64,000 bases of DNA from Branchiostoma floridae (Eukaryota; Chordata; Leptocardii; Amphioxiformes; Branchiostomatidae): NCBI RefSeq assembly GCF_000003815.2, contig NC_049980.1, forward strand, positions 16,630,021-16,694,020, read 5' to 3'. A model generated the notes under the pieces. The model saw only the letters and a program-made list of their open reading frames with translations. It searched no databases and was not told the origin of the DNA. Of the stretch, positions 12,271 to 27,597 are shown in pieces; position 1 is the stretch's first letter; each line of letters begins with the position of its first letter. Made by a program: the position numbers and the translations under genes.

Positions 12271-15200
12271 TTTCCTGTATGTTGAACGTAGTGTATAAGA
12301 ACTGTACATAGAGTCTGTCTTCTTTGCATCGACAAGTGGAAGGATGGCTTTTCAGTGAGCTAAAGTAGATCGATATAACATGTACCTTTAAGTTTTTCAC
12401 GTTCAATGTGGCGTACAGTCACAATTTTCCTAAGTAATTTCCTTAGAAACATATCTAGATGAAAATGATTCAGCTAAAGCTAATAATCAGCACGCAGATT
12501 AGATGATTTTAGAATCAAAATTTGTTGGGACAGCAAGACGCAGGGACAATCTTCAATTCTATGCTAATGTTGTCCCTGGTGCGTGGTATACCCATTATTG
12601 ATTAATAAAGCGGATGGACCAATAAGCGGATATTTTCAAAGTGCGTGTGGAGTGCAGACAAACTGCCCATAGACTCTGCATTAAAGGCATTCTTGAGTTA
12701 GCCTTCCTATGGGGGTACGGATCACAGAATTCGGCAAAAAGGAACATTTGGCCAAGAGATTGAGTCCAAGCTAAGATTAACATTTCCCCATCCAACGAAA
12801 CCCTTCTATGGCCAAACTTTCCTGAAAAACTATTCCCTATAGCCAGCGGAGCTAGTCTGGTAGGGACTACTATATGGAGTTAAGCGTGGCCTATCAAGGC
12901 AAAATTGATCCTGCGGCAATCAGCTAAGTAAGACCTAATGGTGACTGAAAGCTGTTTTCAATCACCCCAAAATACCTAAGTTATCCGTTGTCCTACCTTT
13001 AACACTACTCAGCTTCGTCACACAATTGAAATCACAACCAACAAGTGAATATAGTAGAATGTCCCTCTAAGAAATAGCTAAAACAACTTTATTGCTATGC
13101 AGGTCAAGTTTCTCCGTCTGCTCTAAGTGACGTCTTTACCTAATACAGCTTTGGCTCGATAGAAGCAGGGGAAATCGGATTTCCGTGGTGACAGCTATAG
13201 CGCACTGAATGTTGATTGCTTTCTTGCCGCGTGACATCCCCCCCCCCCGTATGGGCCTATGTTCAGAAGTTCTCGTCACTATTCAAGACACATGAAGAGA
13301 ACCAAAGGGCATTCACAGGCGGAGAAGTGTGTACAAATTGAATGAGACATAGATTGGCTGCTCAACGAGGATCCCCGCACGTTATAAACACATTCAAAGC
13401 CACAAACATATTTTCGGCTCTAGTGACAGGCTGGGAAAGAGTTGCGGTATTTTTCAGCCGGCTAGCCGTGCATTCGGCGTGTGATTGATCTTTTAACGAA
13501 CAGAAAATGCGATGACGATATTACACACCTGGCTGACAATCCACAGTATTGTCAGGCTTTTATGGCGCAGTCCAAACCCTGGAGGGCTACATGCACACAA
13601 ACGATAAGTATTAATGGGCAACTTGGTACACTTGTTGTCTTTACTTGTGGAGACTGACTTCGACGGATGAACTAATTAAGTGTGTAGATGCTAAAAAGAT
13701 ATCGACGTCACAACAGAGAAAGGCGTAAGTGCACTCTATCTGTATTTGCATTTGTATACACGAAGAAGAGGTATCATTCGTTGACATGGTAACGTTAACC
13801 ATCTAACGTTTTGTTTGATAGATTAACTCTGCCTTAATTAAAGTTGACTACTTTTGTAAGGAAGCCATAATCTAAACTTAGTAACCAAGCCTCCTGGTCA
13901 TATGTCTACAAAACGCAAATACTGAAAACTGTAATTGCATTAACCTGTATACATTTCAACGTAAAAGTTGATAGGATTTGGCCATGTGTTTATAAAAAAG
14001 AGTAAAACTCGATTTATTTGGCAGATTTATGTAATAGAACAACAATGTACTTGTTGGGGGTACCTACTAGGTACTTACATGAGTTTTACAGCATACTTAT
14101 AAATTAGACACACAAGGGCAGACGTTAATCTAACACGGCCAGTTAAGCATGGCACTCGACCAATACACATATGGATACTAGTGCATCAATACACTTCAAC
14201 CTGGTGAGATATGTCAAGAGATGGCCCTTTTATCCTAAGTAGTCCGCTGTCTAATTTGCATCTTCTGTATGGCTTGTTGAGCTCGGGAGACCTAATTTCG
14301 AGGCGGCACAACTTACGTACCGACATTAAGTTCCTCCGGCAAACGGAAGATGCATGGTGCTGACAGATTCTGTGAAATGGTGACCCATCACAGCTAGTGG
14401 CTATCTGCCGGCCGCGGCGATCGAAATGTTCACAAGTTACTGTCCTTTATTCGCGAAATTTTGGGGAAGGTTTGGCCTGGGTCCAAAGTTGTTCCCAAAG
14501 GCTGGCAGGAAGCAATTGGTTATGTCAATTCCTGTATGCATGGTTCAGTGGGCAAATGCATAGAAAAAATCAGTCATATAGAGATATATTAACAATAATC
14601 AACAAACAATAAATTCTCCAGCTATATTTCATGGAGCTGCGAGATCTTGTTAGAATGTAGATCACGAAGAAATGGCCAATGTAGAAATAGCCAATAGGTC
14701 GTCATTCGATAATAAGTGTGATAAACAGGTATTATGCCACTACACTGCGTCTTCCTGTTGATGCCCTCCGTTGATAACAATCAGAGTATGTTCACTTGAG
14801 ATAAAGTCAATTTTGCCTCTGATGTGTCGTACCGAGGGAAAACAACACTTTGCCTCCAAAGCTGATCAGTTCAGACGTGCGGAGTAACGTGTACTTTTAT
14901 GGCATTCGACTAAAATCGATTTTCCGAATATATATGGCCACGTCTCTCTTATGTAAGCCCCCTACACGTCATTCGAACACGATCCGGTATACATAAAACA
15001 CGTGTATTAAATATCACTGGCCCCTGATAAATGATTGTGTCAACCAGTTTGTCTGGCAGTTGTTCTAGATTACGCCCCTTCCGTCGTTGCATAACATATA
15101 TTGATTTTCCAATCAATCCAAATCCCGTTTGATAGTCATCTTTGCCAACAATCTAAAGTAGTTCTTGTATGTCTGGACTGAAGACCCTAGTGGACACACT

Positions 15201-15594
15201 GACAATGTGAAAAATGAGAGCATTTATCGTGGCATCAAATACCGCAGGCACATCAACGAACTGGTAGACTCTTGAAGTCATGTAATTGATTTTATCAAAA
15301 TTAGTCAAATGTGTATGTACAAAAACATGCCCCAAGGATATCCAAGATCAGAGTTAAGTGCACGTCTAGTCGTCTAGTACAGTATTACAGGGGTCCCTAG
15401 CTGATGAGAACTTATGTAGGAATAGAAGATTAGATGATTTCCCAGGCCCATTGCTTGAGAGTAATTCAACAGCCGGATGATTAGCCCATAGGGTCTATCC
15501 GCTGCCTCCAACGACCATGTGCACCCCAGTCACAGCCGCTCCTTTCGCGCCATGTCTGTGCCCCCCCCCCCCCCCAAGTAAATCATCATAACAT

Positions 15595-15627
15595 CAAGTA
15601 CAGCTCAAGCACAGCTCAAGTACAGCT
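15595..15627. repeat. Three 11-bp tandem repeats
   Basis: Three consecutive copies of CAAGTACAGCT, the middle one with one substitution (CAAGCACAGCT), directly after a 15-base poly-C run. Confidence 0.9.
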
Positions 15628-16334
15628 CAGAGACATACAAGTTCAATACTTGCCAACCCTGGCAGTCAGATTAATCAGTCTGGCACAACCCAGAGATGAA
15701 TTCCACTCGTTGCCCGTTAGCTGATCCGCTATCAAAAGGATTGGCTATTGATCGGACGATTCGATGAAGACATCATGACGTCACTCAAAGTCGAAGATTC
15801 ATTGGCCAATTCCTAGTCTTCGGGGAGTTAACGACTGTAGAATGTCGTAATTTCTTCGCAAGAAAGGCTTTTGAACATAATGGAATGGTTGTGAACAAAG
15901 TGCACAGAGCTTTGAGAAGGGGGTACAGTGGACGTCAAATCTCCTTGAGAATATTCGGTTGCTATGAATATCTTTGTTATCGACCATTGCTTTAAACAAC
16001 TTTGTGTCTGTTGCGATTTTCAATGAGAGACACCGGCAATAGGAAGAAATTTAAGTTCATTTTTACGTGGAACTCACGATTCAGCTACATGTGAACTAAT
16101 CGAGCTAATTGAAGATTGCACAATGCACAAATTCTCAATACACGCACCTGCTATGGCGTTCCGTGAACTTTTCCAAGAAGGTTATGTTTTTGGTGCCATT
16201 TGGATGTTTGCATGTGCCTTGTGGGCAGTATGAATTGAGAAGCTGTGCCTGTTGGTGGATCCGAGTGATATTGGTAGGTGAGCAGAGGTCTGTAAAACAA
16301 GGGGCGCTGATAATGGGTCCCCTAGTGTCTTTCT

Positions 16335-17219
16335 AAGGCCATGTTGATTTGATTATATGGATGACATCCTCCGGGAACTCCAAAACTGATGCGAGCGAGC
16401 GAATAAAAAAAAAGTTTGGCCAAAAAAAAAGTTGCCTTCAGTATGAAATCAAAGTGGCCAGGAAGGTTGAACATAGGACTAAACACACATAGTATGGTAT
16501 ACCAACATTTACAATGTAGGTGTAGGTGTAGGGACCAGTACATCATACGGGTGCAAAACATTTTTTTTCTTCTTGGACCAATCCGAAAAAAACAGACCTG
16601 AAGAAAAAAACAGAGGAACAGGTTTCGCCAATTACAAAATGGACACACTATGTCGGCAGCTATTTGGGGTCTAACCGGGGGGCCAAGAAGACAACAAGAG
16701 CGAAGTCAAGTAGAGTTTATAGTCAATTGCACCAAGTTTCTACAGTCAAAGGTACAGAGACAGTTAGCCTTTATTACAAGGAGATTGGATTTTAAAATGC
16801 AGTGGGAGTCCAATAATCCACCAAACAGATTCCTTTGTAGCAAAATTGACCAATTACCATTGTTTTGAGTATTGCCAGTTCTCAAGTTTCCACAGACATC
16901 AGGCCCAGGTTCATGTCCGGACCTGGAAATGATCCTCTGGACCTGAATTTTCTGTACTGGTACCTCCCCCAACCAACAATGGATTTTTTTTCTTTCTGTC
17001 CTTTCACATCTTATTCTTTGACTTAGATTCATTTTGGCATTCTATGGCATTAGTTATCTGTTTTCTGATACTTTTTTTTCAATCTACGGAATATTTGTGC
17101 TCATTTTACAGCTGCTTTGCACAACTTATTGTGTGGTCGAAAACTTTTTTTTTTTTGGAAATGGTCGAAAATTGGTGCGAGCGCGGATGTCATCCATATA
17201 ATCAAATCAACGTGGCCTA
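16335..17219. mobile_element. Inverted-repeat element (MITE) of about 885 bp
   Basis: The left end (about 16,335-16,370) and the reverse complement of the right end (17,184-17,219) share about 35 bases with very few mismatches, including TTGATTTGATTATATGG and GATGACATCC. The interior has several A and T runs and no intact transposase frame, so this is a non-autonomous element. A decayed relative lies near 42,250-42,712: the interior motifs GGAAGGTT, ATGGTAT and TTCTTTGAC occur in the same order in both. Confidence 0.8.
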
Positions 17220-19121
17220 AGGTATATTGCAGCTAAATTTCCGGATCCGGATTTGATATCTCTTGTTTCTGACATTATGTTCTAGTTGTAGATAGCTCTT
17301 GCTTGAGATCATTTCAATAAATTCCGCGAGAAAATAATGTTCCATTTGTGCGGTGCGGCTGATCTTACTGAACCCGTAGTTTCACACATCGTCTGTTGAT
17401 GTCGTAAGGTTGACAGCCGAATCCTTAAACATTATTTAACATTCCAAGTCGCCGCGATTTGATTTTTTTCGGTTGCGGAACGCGTCAGTAAACACGACCC
17501 GGTCGTGCAAAGCGGCGGTTGAGACGTCGGTTCCTCATAACTCACCCTAATGTGAGGTGGGCCTGGAACCAGCTGGAAGAAGCCTGATAATGGTCGTGCA
17601 TTGAAGAGCAAGCCTGACGATGCATGCATGACCTAGCGTATGTTTAACTCAAGCTGTAATGCTATAACGGTGATTAAAAATCAATCAGAAACGCTAATGA
17701 TTACTTCCAGTCGTTACAAAAAGCACCATTAACACCCACAACGGGCTTGTTTTCTGTCATTGCGTGTGTTTAAATATACAGTTACATGGTATTCCTCTGG
17801 AACTGGATCTTGCTGGCAGAATTTTGATGTCCATTGATTGCTAAGTCATTCGGAGGATAGTGCACAAAATCACCTCGCACATTAGCTCAACTTGCACGAG
17901 TCATAGTCCGAGACTCCCTAATATGTGTGTTTCCTGTGATGCGTTACCATACTGATATTAATTCATCCACAACTGACCCGTAGCCATTAACCTGCACTCT
18001 ACAGTCACACCTGGAGTTGAACACCATGAGCCGCCTCTGCGCCTGTACACAATTATTTCAGCAGAGGTGGGAGCGCCGCCTTGTCTAGCAGCCGTGCAGC
18101 TCCATCCTGACGTAGAGATACGTTTGCAAACTTGGCTGTCAAACCTGGCAACTTTAAATTTTACTGGGACGTGGAGAGCGAGAAAGAACGAAACTACCAC
18201 GACGTGCGCTGGATACATCGGAAACAGCAGCTTACACTGTGTTATTTACCGATTTGACGATTACAGTTTTCTGCCCTGTTCAAGTTTCATTTGATATGTT
18301 CGTGAAACGTTTATCACAGTCATCTCCTCGTTGTTAAACCAGTACCCTTCCACAATGTAAGTGTCTGGAAGGTGTAGGCAGCGTATATTTACGTTGCATA
18401 ATACAGTTTGACTTTATGGAAAATATCACTTCAATAAAGCTGCCATAAATACTTCATGTAGACAAAGGGCTGTTATGGTTACGTAAACCAGACGCGACAT
18501 TTACTAGAGTGACGATGTTGATATGGATAGTGTTGTCGTCTACTGCGTCTGTACAGTGAATGGAAAACAGAATATTTTAATCCGTTAAAACTTTAAATTT
18601 TCCATTTAAGGTTAAAAGGCAATGTAATTCATATCAGGGAACCATCTTTCATTTTCTGCAGAGCGTTCCTTTTGTACAACATTTTTATTTCATGTAATGT
18701 AAATTTGCACACGCAGAGACATGGTGAGATTGCTGTAATAAATATCTCCTTCTGCCCTCGGCCTTTGTATAATCCATCAGGCCATTTTCCCGCCTCCACA
18801 ATTCAGTCCATAGGATCTGCAACCTGCCTCGGAAGTATGCATCTTTTAGTACTAGTAGTAGAAGGCACTTATCGAGGCTTTTGCGCTGCCTGCAGCCCAA
18901 GATGCCCACCTCCGCACCCACCCACGTACTGGTGCAGACAGATAGGTGCGGCCTGGGGCACGTACGGTACAGTTCCAGACGAATCACTGGGGATTAAGAG
19001 AAGTTGAATATTACGGTAATTTCTTAAATGTAAATATGTGCAGTTTCTTTGACCAAACTTGCGCCTCAACTTAACTTGGTCCGAAATTGTTAATTCAAAG
19101 ATGTACCGACCTGTTCTGTGC

Positions 19122-19377
19122 NNNNNNNNNNNNNNNNNNNNNNNNNNNNNNNNNNNNNNNNNNNNNNNNNNNNNNNNNNNNNNNNNNNNNNNNNNNNNNN
19201 NNNNNNNNNNNNNNNNNNNNNNNNNNNNNNNNNNNNNNNNNNNNNNNNNNNNNNNNNNNNNNNNNNNNNNNNNNNNNNNNNNNNNNNNNNNNNNNNNNNN
19301 NNNNNNNNNNNNNNNNNNNNNNNNNNNNNNNNNNNNNNNNNNNNNNNNNNNNNNNNNNNNNNNNNNNNNNNNNNNNN
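19122..19377. other. Assembly gap, 256 N
   Basis: An unbroken run of N. Its non-round length suggests an estimated rather than a default gap size. Confidence 0.99.
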
Positions 19378-22300
19378 TTGTAATTTTCATCGACTCTGTG
19401 CCTCGTTGTATTTCGCCCGTCAAACTTAACAGTCCAATGGAACCACGATATAGCCGCGCACCCCTCAGGCACACCCAATCCTTACTGCTCGCCGTAATGG
19501 GCGAACAAAGTCTTCTCAACTGCATTAAGCGTTCCGCGAAATGGCTCTGTAGCGAGAGCAATCGGCTAGACTCAGCGGAGCGAAGGAGGCCACGTTATTC
19601 ACAACTCTGTCAGGCGAAGTAGTTGAGAAACGAGATCGTTTGTCAGAAGTGCGAAAACCGATGTTTGATGGATCTTACTGAAGTTCAAGATGATGTATAT
19701 ACAACGCGAGCTTACTGGCGCCAAACTGCACTCAAACGCAGTCAGGCAGACAGTAATAAAATGGACCTCTGTATTAGACCTCTGCGAGGCACCTGTTGGA
19801 CAGGAGATCATTAGCGACGCAGCGTAGCATGTCGCCACAGTCTAGTATCATCCTTAGTTTAGCCATTGATTAATTTTCCATTTACCTTTCCATAATGGAG
19901 AATCCGTTAAGCACTACTGAAACTCCTGGGTAGGACTGGTACACCTGGGGCGAGGCTGCGCACGCGGAGTGCATGAGAACGGAGGAGGCAGTTCTGATGA
20001 TGGGAACTCCCACGGCTTCACAGCTTTAAAGGACGCACTTTTTATTATCAACGATATAAGAGAACTATTTTATATTCCCCTACTCATACTGCCACCTCTG
20101 CTTCTTCCTTTCAATGTTGTGACGTCGCTGGAAAAAAAACCTTTATACACATTAATACTGAAATGGATGGTATCATAGGCATAACGAACTGTGGTAATGC
20201 CGTGACATGTTGAAAATCATAACCATCGTACCTAACCGACAGAACGAGAAGATAACGGCTCAATTACCTTTTGACGACCACAGAATAATCTTTATCCAAC
20301 AAAAAAGAAATCTTATAAGCACAGTTCAAGAAAAAAACAGAACGTTTCTGTCGTTGCTTGATAGTTACTCTGTATCATGTGCATTTTCATTCTCATTCTA
20401 CATTTACTTAGTCTCAGAGCATGGTCAGAAAGCAAGGCTGAAATGCACGAGCATGTATCCGTGCATTTTTCTTCTGTGCAGTTTTTCTTTTGTCATTGTT
20501 TTCTTCGTTCTTATAACTTTTCTCTTCAAAACCCTGTCCGTAAAGTTGGCTGGTGTCCCAAGTTGTCAGTGCTTATGGCCCGATGGTCCCAATATGTGGC
20601 CAGCAGTCTGCAGGCGGGGGTGGCTAACGGCATGTGACATTATCCTCGTCTTCACTCGTGCGGTATGAAATGACCACCAAATAGCTGTTAGGGGTCTTTC
20701 CTCTTCCCTTGAGGGCCTTTCAGCTCATAAAAACTGCTCCCTACTGGATGGCCGTTAAGATTCAGAATACCATGGGAATGACATTTCCGCACACTTTCAA
20801 TGCCTCTGAGAATAGCCTCTGGCTTATGAAGCTCCACATCGGCTACTTGTGACACAAAGTGTGGATTTGGCAATGTTCTGTTTGTGGGGCACGAAAGTTG
20901 CTCTGGGGGAACCGCGGTAAAAGCTTGTCTCAGTCTGATGGAAATGTAATTTACAGCGCTGGCAGGTGTGTTTGGAGAGGAGGTTGTTGTAGTTGGAGGT
21001 TGTTGTAGATGAAACGTGATAAGAGAACAAAATGAAAACTTCAATATGAATGCTATATTGCAGAAAAAAGTAAGATAACGTTAGCCATCGTATATTCAAC
21101 AGGATCTAAGAAGCTAAGTTTGAAAATCAATGACCGGCGATGTTGGATTTCTTGTTGTAGATCGAAAATTAAGTGGTTGTGTTATCAAAGGAAATGCCAA
21201 TATGTATAATCCCGCTACCGCTTCGCAATAAATGATAACGCTAACAGATAACGATAGATTTCGACAAAAGTATGTGCTATACTTTCAGGCTTACAGTCAG
21301 CTATAGATAGAAAATAGAAAATAACAAGCTGAACTGGCTAGCGCTGATAGCGGACTATTCATGCATTCTAAGAACGTCCAGTTGTTTCAAAGAACCTGGC
21401 ATGATCCAATTGACGAAAGTCCACCCACTGACGGATCTTTTATCTCAGCGAGTAACGGTTAAATCCTTCTTTGCCAAGTAGACTCTTGAGTACTTCTAAT
21501 AGCACAGAGTCAGAGAGAAAGATCTATCTTGAAACTCGACACCAGTAGGTGGTGACGTTGCATATCACAGTTGTTTTCTCAGTGTGACGTCAGAGGCTTT
21601 TGATGCTTGCGCTGTATTGCAGTCGATTATAGCCCAGTCTAATTAGCCTACGGTACTATCTGTTAGATGAGGTGTTAGGTAATCCTTCTAATAACATCAT
21701 AGACGTTAGTATTGGGCAACCCTTTTTTTCGATAAAAAAACAGTAAATTTATTGCAGAAGACGATCGCATCAAAAGGCAACTGATCATGACATTTGGACA
21801 CGATAAGGCTTTAACATGATGAGATGTAAAAATTGTGAGTATTACTTGAGGATCACCAAGCCTCTAGTGTGCCACTTGATGAGCGCGGCGCTATTTAGGT
21901 CACGTTCTACCCTGACGGTTACGTATACCCTGGGAGCTGGGGTAGCAGACTGGAATCCTGATGTCAAACAAGAGAGCGTAATTGTGATTGATATTGATAA
22001 AAGTTGCCAGTTGATGACGCAGAAAAGAGCAATTCATTACATGTACTATCAGGAGATCACGCCCTCTCCCCTCGTGTGGTCAGCTGGAGTGTCGGTGCGT
22101 CGGTGGGCACGGCTGATGATAAACTACATGATCGACATCGCGTTTTACGGGGAATGATAATAAAAGTGTGGGAGAACGTGTGTTGGACGGTTACGATGGC
22201 CGGATGCGGTACTGGGTGTGCGGGGATCAGGAAACTCGATGAATCTTTCAGCCAACAAAGTCAGTGTGATCTGAGCGTTCAATTTGGGTCACCAGATATG

Positions 22301-22672
22301 CCGTAGGAACTGCCTGACCGTCACATTTACTAGTGATAGAAGTGGACGATATCGATGTGGGATTGGTGAAAGGAAACCGATCGATGTCTTTTTATAGCCG
22401 CACTTTTAATACAAGGGTTCATCACCATGTGACAGGGGCACGTTTACGACAATGTAATTCATGCCTTTTGGGTGTTATTGGCGCAGTTCATGATCAGGCT
22501 ATATCTGGAGACGATAGCTAGGAAACAACCTTGAGATATAACCTTCCAAAGGTGAAGCTCGTTGATATTCTACAGGCTGGTGGAGATAAAACCGCAAGAC
22601 GATATTCAACAAAGCTTGTTCATCACACCCCAAAATCTGAATTTCCCCTTATTTACTGCACTGAATGATGAT

Positions 22673-22772
22673 NNNNNNNNNNNNNNNNNNNNNNNNNNNN
22701 NNNNNNNNNNNNNNNNNNNNNNNNNNNNNNNNNNNNNNNNNNNNNNNNNNNNNNNNNNNNNNNNNNNNNNNN
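22673..22772. other. Assembly gap, 100 N
   Basis: An unbroken run of exactly 100 N, the usual placeholder for a gap of unknown size. Confidence 0.99.
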
Positions 22773-23767
22773 CGTATGGTAGTTGAGTCATACCGCTTCT
22801 AGTGGATTAGCCCCCTGCCGTAGTAATTCCACAAGTTGTGTGGCGCAAGAGCTATTGAAACAGAGATAGGCGCCGCCCTAAGCACCATTTGGGGAGGGAA
22901 GGACTTTGACCAACTAACTTAGCAGTGAATCTAGATGTCATATGCGTGACGTAGCAAAAAGGGCCTGAACCCCGCACGGTAATAGATATTCAACATGCAT
23001 GGGGCAATTCGTTTGTCAAGAGGAGTTAAACAAAGGCTGATTTGAAAGAGGGTTGAAGCTGAGGGACAGAAATTACCGAGGTGGGCATGTTTTCATCTCC
23101 CTTTGCCCCGTTAACTCACAACCGGTACAAAAACGGCCCGCTCTAGTCGTTTAATCAATCCACTATCTCAGTTCGCCCCATGTACGCCCTGTGAACAAAG
23201 TCCCGATATCTGATGGTCTGCCAGTTAGCTTGGAGGCTCTGACGTTCATAGCTCGTACATCAGATTATAGACTCGCCTCTGGCAACGCTTCATAACCCAT
23301 GGAATACCCAACCCAAACAAAGATTGGCCTCATAAAGTTTTCTTTACAAGTACGAGGGCCTGGCGTGATGGGAAAATGGGAGGCAGAAGTTAATGATTCG
23401 CTATTAGGATCCCGTCATCAGCTTATGTTCTATGGGGTGTGGGGGCTTAGAACGCGCGGGAACGTGCCTATTGATGAGGCGGTAATCCTGGAGTGGAAGA
23501 CAGGGACCACGTTTGTTTTGAGAAGTGAGCGGTAATGACCACACGGAGGATTACGAGTAATCACTACCTCAATCCAACCCTAATAGGACCCGATCCCCAC
23601 GGAGCCGCGCTAACTAAGGACAGCCCTAGAATGTCCAGGCGACACGTACAGCTGGGGCTCATACGCCCCCGCTTCTCTTTCTTCGGTACTATCAATGATC
23701 TAGGGAGGCCCCGTAACGTCTGAAAGGTTTGCTTCTGTCGGTGTGGTGAGATTCAGTTGACTCACTT

Positions 23768-23888
23768 GCCATAATATGGCATAGCATAACATGCCATACG
23801 ACCACATAGCATAGCATACCTTACCATATCATATCAGATCATACCATAGCTTACTGTACCATATCATAGTATACAAGACCAGACCAGA
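23768..23888. repeat. Degenerate CATAG/CATAC/CATAT pentamer satellite
   Basis: About 120 bases built from diverged five-base units (CATAG, CATAC, CATAT, CAGAT), passing at the right end into AGACC units. This is a decayed minisatellite. Confidence 0.85.
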
Positions 23889-26800
23889 CAACAATAGCGT
23901 GCAGTGAATTCTGTTATTTTTCCATATAAAGTAACAAAATATCACATAAAAAACAATATATTTATTTGTTATGCAGATTGCTGCGTCGACTATGATACAT
24001 ATCAATTTTGAATCTGACATCTTATCTGACATCTCATCCAAATTCAAACATGTCTAACTCATGTCGTCCGTATACTTCACATTGTCCGCCCAAATGTTAC
24101 ATATGAAGACATCTAAACTCCATTGACAAACTAGTGACGAGAGCTCTTAAAGCTTCAAAAGACGCTACTGTTATAGATATCATTGGCTGGTGGTGTTAGC
24201 TAAGGATATGTGGAAAACACCTAATGCTTTTCCCTATGATAGACTGGTGGGATCAGTGCAGGTGATTAAGGAGGAAATTTCATAAACCCGCTCCGGACAA
24301 TTTATATCGTTCATGTAAATGAGAACCTTATTTGCATAATCAATGACTAAACACATCTGTAGTTATGGAGTCAAGGCTGAAATCATTTGGCGAAGTTATG
24401 GAGTCACGGATCTCTCATTACGTGTCTTTTTATCAACAATGTTGCTATTGATAGGTGTCACTGACGTTGCTCTTTGTATGAAAGCTTAAATATTTGGCGA
24501 ATACAAAGCGAATAATTAGAATGGGCCATCCATGTTCACTTGAACAATGTATCGATTATACATCTCCAACGCATTGAACTAAATTCGACAGCCAATAAAA
24601 GAAATCGTTTTTACCTTGTCTCCAAAAAGGTAGAAAGCAGAGAACGCACTTACGAATGCCGCCAGCCTCCCTACGGAAGACTGAAATGAGAATGTATTCT
24701 TCACCAATCCGTGAGAGACGCAAAGCAATGGGTTAAACCTTTCTGAAAACATATGAATTTATCGATCGAGAACTTGGAAAGGAAACGATGACATCGGCTT
24801 ATTGAGTATCACCAGGGCAATCGTTATGTTAAATAATGAATCTGGCATATATCCACGTATGTTTTAAGTGTAGCTTCGTGTTGCCGACGACGTGACGTGA
24901 ATTTATAAACGTGGTTCAGAGGGAAGATGTGAAATTGATGTGCTTAATGTGAATGTCTACGATATCACCAGTTATCATTTCTTCCATCTCTGACTGTAAA
25001 CTGCTCTGTTCGAAATTTCAAAAGGGAACTAAGATTGTGTGATAGTGGAGAATATGGGGCGAGACTTCGATGAAGACTGCGATGTGAAAGGAATTGAAAC
25101 GAAGGTGTGTGGGAGGAAATATTATAGTCCTCATTAAAAAGTTGCGATTCACGTCTTTTTCATTAAGGCTTGAAACAAGGCTTGTTTAAATGGAGTCGTA
25201 AAAAGTAGCAACAATGAAGTTTGCAGTCAGGGATTTACTGAAATCACATAAAATGAGACATAACATAGAATGCGCAGTAAAATATCACACCGTAAAGATT
25301 CACGTCCAATTTGACAGCCAATGAAAAATGAATTATATCGGATCTGAAAATCATTGTTATAATTTGACAGGCATAAAACAGTTCCATTAAGAGCAACCAT
25401 GAAAAGTTAATAACTGGAACAATTAAAGAATTTACAAGTCATACCTTCTGGGCCCCATTTGTCTTTGTTCAAGTGTCGTATACTTTATCGAAACAGGCTT
25501 TATTTCCTTAGATGTTTATAGTCGATTCATTTGGCAGTATATGCATTTATGTCGACAGAAATGGGTGGGGCAGCTGGGGGTATGTGGTACTATTACTAAT
25601 GACTGATAAGGCAAAGATTCCTTATCACTATAAATGTGGCAGGGGCGCGCTTAAAACGTTTGTGCTACCATTGATATTGCGGTCAGTGGAGGTTGTTATG
25701 ACGGTGATAGTGTCTAAGAGATGGCCATCGATCTTTATCCCGTCTTAGTTCCCAAATCTTGATAGTAGCGTCTTGCTCACTGCGTTTCACTCATTTGCCA
25801 CAGACATAAATGCAGCTCACACCGAGCGCCTTCCACTTCCAATAACAGCCAACCATTCAGCACCTGGGACCGCGCCATTCTCCGCTGCAGTCATGTGCTG
25901 TTGATTGCCGGATACCGAGCAGTCATTCGCCGCACGCTTTTAACTGGCCACTTCTGTTCCTTCTGAGGCTTATTACCACCATCGTTGTTATCAACAGCCC
26001 ACAAGACTCTCCAAGAAAGAGCCTTTTGAGCACTTCCACCTATCAGTCTGCAGCAGTGTTGACGGAGATGAGCTTAAACAGAAATGTAGACACTCTTGCC
26101 GTCACGAGTCGTGCAAGAGGACGCTTCGGCAGTACGGAACAACAACAAGCAAGCAGTATTCCTGGGTCACAGTGCCGGCACATCTTGATGAGCGGATCAT
26201 CATTTTCAGGTACCGTATGTACTTTCCGGACCGTGCTACAGCCTTCCAAATGCACGGCGACGTGTGGCGGTCTGTGCTATGTGTGGTGTTAGTTCTCTTC
26301 TGTCACATCTTTGGCCGAAATACTCAGTCTTTATTCTGTTCTTCAGTGAAGCTTGAAGAGGTAATTTTTCATATGTTCCTTTCTTCATGTATCCATCACT
26401 CATCTTCCGTGGGAAGTTAACGTTTCAATTCCAGGTGGTGCTCAAAGTGTGCAAGTATTCCGACAGCGCTTGATAAACATTGGATCTACACATTACTATC
26501 AAGATGTTAATTTTGGCAATGATGCTGTAGGATTACTTGTCTTTTAAATAGGAATCTTGTCTTGGAAGACTTGATTCTTGAAGTAAATAGTGTGTTTCTG
26601 CTGGTAAAAATCTAAGACCAAAAAGAAACTAAACATTGTGATTCCTTGAGGAAAATGTTCTGAATAGGATGTACGTTTTTGTATGTCCCGAAAGTTTAAT
26701 GTGTTTCTTGTGGTTCTACAAAAGGAATGGACTGACCAGTTTTATTATTTAGCACCAACCTGTACCAATAGGAGCTAACGTATGATATGAATCACTTCCG

Positions 26801-27549
26801 GGGTCAAGGTTAATGCTGACAGATGGGCTCGCCCCATCATGTTCACGAAATGATAATGGCGGACCGTCTGTCAGGGAGGGCGTTGGTCGTACTTGTTGCA
26901 GCCCTGTAAGACGTATGGCTGTGCCCCGCGCAGTGTGCGATTACTGGCAGCATCGATTCATCACGGCGGGAGAGGCGGGAGTTAGCGCCGCGTGGGACGG
27001 GGCTGAGGTACGGGCTGTTGGGTGATGTATGGTGCAGTGTGCCCCGATACGACCTCACCCCGGTTCTCTGTGTGTAAAATACAGACACACTCGTCTCAGA
27101 GGTCAAAGTTTCGATGTATTTATCAGTTGCGTCCCGATCGAATGGGTTTGCTGATGCTGTCGAACACCTTTTCACAGATTTTCTCTTTATTGCATAAATG
27201 CAATGGTTTTGACTATTGGCCTGTCTTTAGCTTTCTAAATTCCTTCCTTAAAGCTTCCTTCAACGAAAATACAAGAGTGTCAGAAATTACCGTATGCAAA
27301 GAGCGATGTTTTACATTGACCACATTCACAAGATCTGAGGAAGGAGAATATGGAAATCATACGCTGATGTATGATGATTATAATTTTACTGCTAATCCTA
27401 ATGATAGGAATTACGAGCACAACCAATAACTAAACTGATATTGAATCGAGAACAATACTAGCAAATAATCAAAAACTTCAGTGCATAGTGTGCAGCCATG
27501 CAATGAAGTTTTTCATCAGATTACGGGTGAAGAAACGCCTGCGTCATCT

Positions 27550-27597
27550 ACATGTACATGCCATGTACATGTGTGTGTGTATGTGTGTGTGTTGTGT
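27550..27597. repeat. Palindrome followed by GT microsatellite
   Basis: A perfect palindrome with 11-base arms (ACATGTACATG, one central C, then its reverse complement) at 27,550-27,572 runs directly into an interrupted (GT)n tract. Confidence 0.85.

Larger units (their letters stand above)
10269..16334. other. Intergenic, small repeats only
   Basis: I recognise no gene. It contains a possible SINE relic (12,118-12,270), an 11-base tandem repeat (15,595-15,627) and two poly-C runs (13,238-13,248 and 15,561-15,575) of the kind that often cause sequencing or assembly errors. Confidence 0.5.

Noticed and set aside
18869-19622. Long frames across 19,122-19,377
   Set aside because: They are open only because they run through the N gap.
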